Virus record (IMG/VR): IMGVR_UViG_3300025809_000059
Location: 1 to 34,809 of that record
DNA length: 34,809 nt
Direction: 5' to 3' (one strand)
From: a virus
Positions 28,529-34,809 of this stretch are shown here, in pieces. The notes below the pieces were generated by a model. It searched no databases. It was not told the DNA's origin and saw only the letters and a list, made by a program, of their open reading frames with translations. Each line of letters opens with the position of its first letter. Within the stretch, counting starts at the first letter, position 1. The position numbers were made by a program, and so were the translations under genes.

Positions 28529-30343
28529 ATGGCTAAAAGAAGAGTAACATTAAATAACAACGTAAAACCTGCTAATAAATTTAGCGAGGGTTCTGTGAGG
28601 GTTGTTAATCTTTCAGGATATGCTGCTCCTGAGATTAAGGAGGTGTATGGTAAGGATTGGGTTCAGTATGGTGAAAACAATGATTACTTTGATCAGTTAA
28701 TTGACAGATACTTAGGTAGTCCAACCAATTCAGGTTGTATCAATGGTATTGTAGAGATGATTTATGGTAGAGGTTTAGATGCAACTGACTCAGATGTTAA
28801 GCCTGAGATGTATGCTAAAATGAAGTTACTACTTAAACCTAAAGAGGTTAAGAAAGTAGTTAATGACTATAAAATGCTTGGGCAGTCTGCAATGCAGCTT
28901 GTTTACAACAAGCAAAAAACAAGTATAGTAAAAGTACTACACTTTCCAATGGAGACATTAAGAGCTGAGAAAGCTACTGATGGTCAAATAAAAGCTTACT
29001 ACTACCACCCTAAATGGTGTGATATAAAACCATCTGACAAACCTAAGAGAATACCAACTTTTGGTAATGGTTCTGATTCAGATGTTATTGAGTTATTTGT
29101 AATTAAGCCTTACAAAGCAGGTTTTTATTACTATGCACCTGTAGATTATAATGGTTGTTTACAATACTGTTCTTTAGAAGAAGAAGTATCTAACTACCAT
29201 ATCAACAACATAAAGAATGGTCTACAACCTTCCTTACTAATCAACTTTAATAACGGAGTACCTAATGAAGAGACTCAGGAGTTATTAGAAAGTAAGATAT
29301 ACGACAAGTTTAGCGGAACATCTAATGCAGGTAAATTCATACTTACATTTAATGACTCTGCAGAAACTAAAGCTGACTTAGAGCCAATACATTTACCTGA
29401 TGCTCATGCACAATATCAATTCTTATCTACAGAAAGTAGAGAGAAGATTATGATGGGTCACAGAATTGTTTCACCTATCTTGATGGGTATTAAGGACAAC
29501 ACAGGCTTTGGTAACAATGCAGAAGAGCTTAGAACAGCTTCTATTATAATGGACAATGTTGTTATTAGACCATTTCAGCAGGCTTTAATTGATGGATTTA
29601 ACGAGATACTAAACTTTAACGGAATCTTCTTAAACCTATACTTTATTACTCTACAACCTATTGAATTTACAGAGTTAGACAACATATCTACTAAAGTAAG
29701 AAAGGAAGAAGAGACAGGGGAGAAGCAATCTGAAAACCTATCGTCTCAAAAAGAAGTTGAGTTAGATGATTTCTCTGATGAAGATGGGGAGGATATGCTT
29801 GAGCAATTAGAAGACTTAGGAGAGGTTATAAGCGATGAATGGGAGTTAATTGATAGTCAACTATTAGATGGAACAGAAACCTCATTAGAAGAGCTTAAAA
29901 CAAGTTTAGCTAAAGTATCTAAGGATGATGCCAACCCCAATAAAGACTCTAAGCAAGATAATGCAGGGTTTAAAGTAAGATATGCTTATGGTCCTGTAAG
30001 AAATAGTGCTAACAGTAGAGTGTTTTGCAAGAAGATGGAAGCTCTGACTAAAAAAGATGTAGTGTTTAGAAAAGAAGATATTGGAATGATGTCTTTCAAA
30101 GGAGCTAACAGAGATCTTGGACATAAGAAGCAAAACTATAGCTTGTTTCTCTACAAAGGTGGAAAAAACTGTAAGCACATGTGGGAGAGAAGAGTCTATA
30201 AGAAAAAAGTGGGTAAGAACACAGAAGTTGAAGCTTCAGATGCTACAGAAGAAGGATTTGTTGAACCCAAAAACCCAAAAGAAGTATCAGTAAGACCTTC
30301 TGACATGAAGAATGGGGGAGCTTATCCAAACACTAAAAAATAA
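28529..30343 (+). CDS. Portal protein with C-terminal extension
   Basis: This is a 604-residue protein. Residues 1-450 resemble portal proteins: NSGCINGIVEMIYGRGL (67-83), VVNDYKMLGQSAMQLVYN (110-127), then the FPMETLRAEKA and MMGHRIVSPILMGI (approximately 307-320) segments. The extra ~100 C-terminal residues contain KVRYAYGPVRNSANSRVFCK, VFRKEDIGMMS and YKGGKNCKHMWERRVY. This domain is seen on portals of Bacteroidota phages and resembles the C-terminal module of phage Mu F-like head proteins. The very acidic linker (about 400-450) joins the parts. It forms the DNA channel at one capsid vertex. Confidence 0.82.
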   Translation: MAKRRVTLNNNVKPANKFSEGSVRVVNLSGYAAPEIKEVYGKDWVQYGENNDYFDQLIDRYLGSPTNSGCINGIVEMIYGRGLDATDSDVKPEMYAKMKLLLKPKEVKKVVNDYKMLGQSAMQLVYNKQKTSIVKVLHFPMETLRAEKATDGQIKAYYYHPKWCDIKPSDKPKRIPTFGNGSDSDVIELFVIKPYKAGFYYYAPVDYNGCLQYCSLEEEVSNYHINNIKNGLQPSLLINFNNGVPNEETQELLESKIYDKFSGTSNAGKFILTFNDSAETKADLEPIHLPDAHAQYQFLSTESREKIMMGHRIVSPILMGIKDNTGFGNNAEELRTASIIMDNVVIRPFQQALIDGFNEILNFNGIFLNLYFITLQPIEFTELDNISTKVRKEEETGEKQSENLSSQKEVELDDFSDEDGEDMLEQLEDLGEVISDEWELIDSQLLDGTETSLEELKTSLAKVSKDDANPNKDSKQDNAGFKVRYAYGPVRNSANSRVFCKKMEALTKKDVVFRKEDIGMMSFKGANRDLGHKKQNYSLFLYKGGKNCKHMWERRVYKKKVGKNTEVEASDATEEGFVEPKNPKEVSVRPSDMKNGGAYPNTKK

Positions 30344-30348
30344 TTAAT

Positions 30349-30864
30349 ATGGCGAACAAAGCTCTATTCATAGGATTAGAAGAACTAAAACGCAAGTCCA
30401 TTATTGATGGAAATGTGGATAATGATAAAATTATACAATTCATCGAAGTAGCACAAGATACTCATATCCAAAACTACTTAGGTGGTAAACTATATAACAA
30501 ATTACAAACACTAATATTAAACGGAACTATATCTGATGCAGGTAACTCAAACTATAAAGACTTATTGGATGATTATATCAAGCCTATGCTTATATGGTTC
30601 ACTCAAAGCAACTACATTCCTTTTGCAATGTATCAGATCAGTAACGGAGGGGTTTACAAGCATCGTTCAGAAAGCTCGGAAACTATTTCGTTGGAAGAAA
30701 TGACCATGATGCTAAATAAGGTTACTGAGACTGCTGAGTTTTACACAAGGAGATTTGTTGATTACATGGGGTTCTATAGTCAACTGTTTCCTGAGTATAA
30801 TCAAAGTACTAATGGAGAGATGTACCCCGACAAAGATGTAAACTTTCATTCATGGGTTCTGTAG
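30349..30864 (+). CDS. Head-tail connector (DUF6712-like adaptor)
   Basis: This is a 171-residue helical protein. Motifs are DNDKIIQFIEVAQDTHIQNYLG (24-45), YNKLQTLI, DDYIKPMLIWFTQSNYIPF (74-92) and SNGGVYKH. This matches the DUF6712-type head-tail adaptor found directly after the portal in Bacteroidota phages. It would extend the portal channel toward the tail. Confidence 0.75.
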   Translation: MANKALFIGLEELKRKSIIDGNVDNDKIIQFIEVAQDTHIQNYLGGKLYNKLQTLILNGTISDAGNSNYKDLLDDYIKPMLIWFTQSNYIPFAMYQISNGGVYKHRSESSETISLEEMTMMLNKVTETAEFYTRRFVDYMGFYSQLFPEYNQSTNGEMYPDKDVNFHSWVL

Positions 30865-30971
30865 AGAAAGATAAAATTAAAACATATAAGCCTAAACAAA
30901 GTAATATAATAAAGTTAGAAGCTTATTTAAAACAAATTAACAACAATGGCAAACAACATAAATTGGGGTAA
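30852..30971 (+). CDS. 39-residue basic miniprotein overlapping both neighbours
   Basis: The ATG at 30852 lies 13 nt inside the connector gene and the TAA is 26 nt inside the next gene. It fills the gap between them with an intact frame. The product is Lys-rich and helical (MGSVEKDKIKTYKPKQSNII for the first 20 residues). No known family. Supported mainly by the overlap pattern typical of this genome. Confidence 0.45.
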   Translation: MGSVEKDKIKTYKPKQSNIIKLEAYLKQINNNGKQHKLG

Positions 30972-31146
30972 AGTTTATTGTGATATGGCAACCAATGATA
31001 GTTGGGGAGCAGACACTTATTGGAGTACAAATGCAGTACCTGATATATCCGCCCCTACTTGTTGGGATTTGTTCAGATTAACAGCAGACACTACTTTATT
31101 TACGGCAGATACAACAACATTAACAGCAGATAGAACACAACTTTAA
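30946..31146 (+). CDS. 66-residue virion-type protein with TAD heptad repeats
   Basis: The N-terminus NNINWGKVYCDMATNDSWG precedes DISAPTCWDLFRL and then three TAD units at residues 46, 53 and 60, spaced exactly seven residues. The same repeat is in the tail protein at 18603-19703. I have seen such LTADTT repeats in Bacteroidota phages. It possibly forms a small trimeric fibre or a capping element. Confidence 0.65.
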   Translation: MANNINWGKVYCDMATNDSWGADTYWSTNAVPDISAPTCWDLFRLTADTTLFTADTTTLTADRTQL

Positions 31147-31158
31147 AAATAAAAAAAC

Positions 31159-31758
31159 ATGGCAAAAAAAACAATAGTAACAATACCTGCTGTAGGGGCA
31201 GATTCAGGTAATGGAACTCCATTAGCAACGGCTTTTCAGTGGATAAATGAAAACTTCACTGAATTATATGATGCTGATGCAAGTGATGTAAACTCAGTAA
31301 CAGGTAGTGGAGGTATAACAGCTACCCCAACCACAGGAGAGGTAGCGGTAAGTATAACTGATGGCGGAGTAACAAACGCTAAAATGGCTGCTAATTCAGT
31401 AGATTCAGACCAATACGTAGATGGTTCTATTGATACAGTACACTTAGCTAACGATATTGTTACATATGATAAGTTAGCAGTAGAATTTACAGAAAGTGCG
31501 GTTATAAGTGCCGCAGAAGTTAATTTTGGTTCAGCCCAAGTATTTACTAAAACACTTACAGGAACGACTGATTTTACATATGCAGGCACAGAAATAGGAA
31601 TGGTTAAAGACTTAATCATTAACGCTGACGGAAACACTTTTACGCTACCAACAGGGACTAAAATTATAGCAGGAACACCAACAACAGGAATAAACTTTAT
31701 TCAAGTCGTAGTAACTGCCACAGGCGAGTATTGGACATCAATTTCACAAGAACAATAA
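31159..31758 (+). CDS. Tail fibre-type protein
   Basis: This is a 199-residue protein rich in Thr, Ala, Gly and Val. FQWINENFTELYDADAS (27-43) is the helical start seen in many phage fibres. Repeated 'sv.s.qY.DGSIdt.HLa' segments (GGVTNAKMAANSVDSDQYVD at 72-91, GSIDTVHLANDIVTYDKLA) follow, which look like fibre shaft repeats. The beta-rich C-terminus may be a trimeric cap. It is followed by a fibre-associated gene. Confidence 0.68.
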   Translation: MAKKTIVTIPAVGADSGNGTPLATAFQWINENFTELYDADASDVNSVTGSGGITATPTTGEVAVSITDGGVTNAKMAANSVDSDQYVDGSIDTVHLANDIVTYDKLAVEFTESAVISAAEVNFGSAQVFTKTLTGTTDFTYAGTEIGMVKDLIINADGNTFTLPTGTKIIAGTPTTGINFIQVVVTATGEYWTSISQEQ

Positions 31759-31761
31759 GAT

Positions 31762-32265
31762 ATGAAAGCAATAGAAATTAACGGAAAAATTAAAACCTTT
31801 AACAGACTCCCTAAGACTTGGGAAGATGCGAGCGGTGTACACTTAAACTTTAACAAGCTATCTGATGCAGAAGCAGAGGCTTATGGTTTCTATAATGTAG
31901 TTATGCCTTCTTACGATAGCATAACACAACAAATATCTAACTTACATTTTGTAGAGGCTGATAGTGTATTTACTTACGATGTAACAGACAAGGTATTTAG
32001 CCAAACATTAGAACAAGCTAAAGAGACTAAGAAGTCAGAGGTTAAAAAGAAAGCAGGAGACTTATTAAAAGTTACTGATTGGTATGTTATTAGAAATGCA
32101 GACATATCCGCAGGTATTCCTGAAAATATAGCAGCCGAAAGAGAAGACATAAGAACTAAAGCAGATGCTGCTGAATTAGAAATTGATGCCTTAGAAACTA
32201 TTGCAGAAGTGCTTAAATATCAAATTGTATTAGTAGAGCCAATAGACCCTTTAGAGTTAGTATAA
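31762..32265 (+). CDS. Fibre-associated protein, tail fibre assembly-like
   Basis: This is a 167-residue protein. LSDAEAEAYGFYNVVMPSYD (33-52), FTYDV, a helical EQAKETKKSEVKKKAGDLL, and TDWYVIRNADISAGIPENIA (approximately 104-123) match the arrangement seen in phage fibre chaperones and short fibre proteins. It starts three bases after the fibre gene. It either assists folding of the fibre or forms part of it. Confidence 0.62.
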   Translation: MKAIEINGKIKTFNRLPKTWEDASGVHLNFNKLSDAEAEAYGFYNVVMPSYDSITQQISNLHFVEADSVFTYDVTDKVFSQTLEQAKETKKSEVKKKAGDLLKVTDWYVIRNADISAGIPENIAAEREDIRTKADAAELEIDALETIAEVLKYQIVLVEPIDPLELV

Positions 32266-32280
32266 CCTTAAAACAAGAGT

Positions 32281-34302
32281 ATGAATAATAGATTAATAAA
32301 TACTAAAGTTGCAGGTGGTGGTGGCGGCGGTTGTACTGATATAGTAGATAACTTTGACCCATTTGATGGTGGTGGTGTGGGTCTTTGGCAGCTAAATGGA
32401 AATGCTGATGATTTAAGCCCAAATGAAAATGATGGAACATTTATAGCTTCATCTTATGGTGCAGGTGTATTTGGTCAAGCGGGAGTGTTTAACGGGAGTA
32501 CATCAAAAATAGATTTTACTAATCCAATACCTAATACAGATACTGATTGCTCATATTCTGTTTGGGTTAATTTCAGCTCTGTGCCAACAACAGGATCAGT
32601 TTGTTTGTTTGGTAATCAAAGTGCAAATGTATTTGCTCCATTTATAACATTTATTTATTTTCAATCAGATGGAGTGGGAATAAGTTTTGAAAGATGTTAC
32701 GGAAGCACAACAGAATATGCAAACAATTACAATACCGCAGCTAAATCTGTTTTAACCGCAGGAACTTGGTATAATATATCTGCGGTTTATGATGCTTCAG
32801 CAAGTACTGCTAAAATTTATTTAAATGGTAGTTTTTTAGGAACTCACAACTTAATACCACAATCCACAGGAAGAACAACAAGTACATCTGCTACAATAGG
32901 AGCTTATCAAAGTGGGAGTTTTTTCAACGGCTCAATAGACCAAGTAAGAATATTCAACACCGCATTAACACCTTTAGAAGTAGAGGCTTTATATACAGAA
33001 GAACTATGTATTTGTGATGGAACAGTAGATACCTTACAAGTCTTAGGAGATACTTCTTGTATTGCTACATACCAATTAGATGGTAATGCTAATGATTTAA
33101 GCGGTAATTATTCAGGAACACCTACTGATGTATCTTATGGAGTAGGCGAGTTTGATTTATGTTTAACCGCAGGTAGAGTACAAAACCCTGATTATAACCT
33201 AACTAATCAAGTTAGTGTTAGCGGTTGGTACAAAACAAATGCAGACGGGTCTGTTTGGGCTTTAGGTCAAGGAGGAGACAACCCTCTTATAGCTTGCGAT
33301 ACTTGGAGAGCATATTTTGAAGGAAATGGAACACAATCTGATACTTTATCCTTACCATCTGTAAACACGAATGCTTGGACTCATATAGTTCAAGTTATAG
33401 ATTTAATAACTCATACACAGACTGTTTATATAAATAAAGTTGCTTATAGTAATTCAATACCAACAGATAATACTGCAATAGGTAATTTAGCTTCAACTAA
33501 TGGTTTAGGTACAGATACAAGTAGTGCTGCTTTTTCATTAAATGGACTTGACCAAGTTCGTATATTCAACAAAGCCTTAAATTCTACAGAGGTAGATATT
33601 TTATTTGCTGAATCTGCTTGTGCTAAAGGTGCTTGTGCAGGAACTACTCATACATTAAACATATTAGGAGGTGGAGATACAAGTTGTATAGCTGCTTATC
33701 CTTTAGATGGTTCGCCTGCTGATTTAAGTGGTAATTATAACGGAGTACAAACAGATGTTACTTATCCACAAGGGTATTTTGATTTGGCAGGTTCTTTTGG
33801 TACTTCAAGTATTCAAACAGAATTAACAACTGCGTTTAATTTGCAAGAATTTAGTTTTTCTTTTTGGGCAAAGCCAAGTTTAGTTAATTCAACAAACCAA
33901 GAATTGTTAGGTAATTATTCATCTGCAAATCAAGGTTGGATTTTAAGGCTTACAGATTCAAATAAGTTTTCTTTTCTAACGTCTTTACCTGCAGTTTATG
34001 CTACATCTACAACAACACCTGTCGTTGACACTTGGTATAATATTGTAGTAACAAATAGTAGTTCTAATGGAGTAAGTAAAATTTATATTAACAATTCTCT
34101 TGAAGATACTGTTACATACACCGCAGGAACACAAATTCCATATACGGCAGGTGGTATGAATTTAGCTATGGGTGCGGGTTTATCTGATACTTTAAATGCA
34201 AGATTTTTTAAAGGTCAAATAGACCAAGTAAGAATCTTTAACAAAGAACTTAGTTTAGCAGAAGTAGGTATATTGTTTAACGACGAAACACCTTGTAATT
34301 AA
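32281..34302 (+). CDS. Triple LamG/concanavalin-like adhesin (receptor-binding candidate)
   Basis: This is a 673-residue protein with a Gly-rich start (six Gly at 12-17). Three homologous lectin-like domains follow, at about 33-243, 258-446 and 469-671. Each opens with 'y.LdGna.DlSgny.Gt...v.y..G.fd' and closes with 'DQVRIFNkaL...EV..Lf.e', the LamG_3 pattern. Cys-containing linkers separate them (CICDGT, CAKGACAG). It likely binds host surface polysaccharide and is the best candidate for host recognition. It is the last virion gene before a strong GC hairpin and the lysis region. Confidence 0.78.
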   Translation: MNNRLINTKVAGGGGGGCTDIVDNFDPFDGGGVGLWQLNGNADDLSPNENDGTFIASSYGAGVFGQAGVFNGSTSKIDFTNPIPNTDTDCSYSVWVNFSSVPTTGSVCLFGNQSANVFAPFITFIYFQSDGVGISFERCYGSTTEYANNYNTAAKSVLTAGTWYNISAVYDASASTAKIYLNGSFLGTHNLIPQSTGRTTSTSATIGAYQSGSFFNGSIDQVRIFNTALTPLEVEALYTEELCICDGTVDTLQVLGDTSCIATYQLDGNANDLSGNYSGTPTDVSYGVGEFDLCLTAGRVQNPDYNLTNQVSVSGWYKTNADGSVWALGQGGDNPLIACDTWRAYFEGNGTQSDTLSLPSVNTNAWTHIVQVIDLITHTQTVYINKVAYSNSIPTDNTAIGNLASTNGLGTDTSSAAFSLNGLDQVRIFNKALNSTEVDILFAESACAKGACAGTTHTLNILGGGDTSCIAAYPLDGSPADLSGNYNGVQTDVTYPQGYFDLAGSFGTSSIQTELTTAFNLQEFSFSFWAKPSLVNSTNQELLGNYSSANQGWILRLTDSNKFSFLTSLPAVYATSTTTPVVDTWYNIVVTNSSSNGVSKIYINNSLEDTVTYTAGTQIPYTAGGMNLAMGAGLSDTLNARFFKGQIDQVRIFNKELSLAEVGILFNDETPCN

Positions 34303-34313
34303 ATAAAGGGAAA

Positions 34314-34330
34314 GGGGGCTTAATGCCCCC
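34314..34330 (+). other. GC-rich hairpin without T tract after the adhesin gene
   Basis: GGGGGC-TTAAT-GCCCCC is a perfect 6-bp stem, very stable for this AT-rich genome, and is followed by ACCCATATAAA rather than a T run. It could protect the upstream mRNA 3' end or act as a processing site. It is not a classic intrinsic terminator. Confidence 0.6.
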
Positions 34331-34343
34331 ACCCATATAAACT

Positions 34344-34526
34344 ATGACACTTGACAATAAAATATCATTCATTAGTGGCTTTGTATTTACTGCCCTATCA
34401 ACTGTAACAATTATGGGAGTAGCACAAGCCGCAGTAGTTGGTCTTGTCGGTGGCTTCTTTGGTCTATTAGGAAAAGAATTATTCTATTACTTGAAAGGCA
34501 AAATTAATGGGAGAAAATCTACCTAA
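34344..34526 (+). CDS. 60-residue holin-like membrane protein
   Basis: Residues 7-47 are strongly hydrophobic with a central polar/Ala-rich turn (GVAQAAVVG, 25-33). This allows two membrane passes, followed by a short basic tail (KGKINGRKST, 51-60). Size, topology and location (just before the endolysin block on the circle) fit a small class II holin or antiholin. It overlaps the next gene by 20 nt. Confidence 0.65.
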   Translation: MTLDNKISFISGFVFTALSTVTIMGVAQAAVVGLVGGFFGLLGKELFYYLKGKINGRKST

Positions 34527-34800
34527 GCTAAATGATGATGCAGGAATATCCATAAACATTAAATGGCTAATACAGATAGTTATATTAGTTGGTAGTGCGG
34601 TATTACTATATTCACATTTAGAGGGCAGAATAACAGACACAGAGAGCGAGGCAAAGGCACTAAGATTCAATCAAAATACTTATGTGTTTCCTGACATTAG
34701 AGTTTTAGAAAGCGAGATATTAGAAATAAAACTTGAAAGGGAAAGAGTAAGAAAAGATATTAAACGACTAAACGAGAAAATAAATGAGAAAGCTAATTGA
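34507..34800 (+). CDS. 97-residue membrane-anchored coiled-coil protein (i-spanin-like candidate)
   Basis: A short polar N-terminus is followed by one membrane segment (about 20-36). The rest is charged, with a strong coiled coil at about 65-97 (Leu/Ile heptads with Glu, Lys and Arg). A single N-terminal anchor with a periplasmic coiled coil is the layout of inner-membrane spanins; no outer-membrane lipoprotein partner was identified. The last 75 nt are duplicated at the window start. The next gene (59-217) overlaps its end on the circle. Confidence 0.62.
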   Translation: MGENLPKLNDDAGISINIKWLIQIVILVGSAVLLYSHLEGRITDTESEAKALRFNQNTYVFPDIRVLESEILEIKLERERVRKDIKRLNEKINEKAN

Positions 34801-34809
34801 TAAAATAGT
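34726..34809. repeat. Terminal direct repeat, right copy (circular junction)
   Basis: Identical over 84 bp to bases 1-84; joining the copies gives a circle of about 34,725 bp. Confidence 0.93.

Overview
The window is a complete, circularly assembled genome of a tailed bacteriophage of the Bacteroidota, most likely infecting a Flavobacteriia-type host. Bases 1-84 repeat exactly as bases 34726-34809, so the unique circle is about 34,725 bp and the gene at the right edge (34507-34800) ends again at bases 1-75. The DNA is AT-rich and all genes lie on the + strand. Starts lack Shine-Dalgarno sequences and sit behind A-rich leaders. Several intergenic regions carry the Bacteroidota promoter signature (TTG, about 19-20 bp, then TAnnTTTG). 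A tape measure protein without sheath genes indicates a siphovirus. I see no integrase, excisionase or CI-type repressor, so a virulent lifestyle is likely.

Layout. (1) 34344-34800 continuing into 1-1059 is a lysis region: two small membrane proteins, a 52-residue membrane protein, an M15-type peptidase endolysin and a holin-like protein. (2) 1312-1946 is a two-gene unit ending in a degenerate, apparently catalytically dead copy of the endolysin. (3) 2069-8595 is an early operon: ParB-like protein, several tiny genes, ERF annealing protein, SSB-like protein, RecA-like ATPase, DUF1064 nuclease, sigma-like factor, an MjaI-like endonuclease and a DUF3310 protein. (4) 8605-12711 is a second operon: zinc-ribbon miniprotein, RecE-like exonuclease, transglycosylase-like lysozyme, DnaA domain IV protein, and small and large terminase. 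(5) 13002-15162 is a self-contained accessory cassette of seven small genes with its own strong promoter and terminator. (6) 15163-15889 is a 0.7 kb non-coding region with dyads, a 32-bp direct repeat and a near-consensus DnaA box, a candidate replication origin. (7) 15890-24206 is the tail module, including tail assembly chaperones joined by a probable -1 frameshift. (8) 24243-30864 is the head module (protease, scaffold, major capsid, tail-tube-like protein, portal, connector). (9) 30852-34302 holds fibre/adhesin genes ending in a three-domain LamG-like lectin.

How the parts fit together. ERF, SSB, the RecE-like exonuclease, the RecA-like ATPase and the DUF1064 nuclease form a recombination/replication set. 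The sigma-like factor could switch on later operons. The terminase, head and tail modules build the virion, and the lysis module releases it.

The most striking observation is that the tetranucleotide CTAG appears to be absent from the whole genome. The phage encodes what looks like an MjaI-family restriction endonuclease (the family archetype recognises CTAG) and no methyltransferase. This suggests a phage-carried restriction enzyme whose own genome is protected by loss of the site. All of this was read by eye, without database searches.
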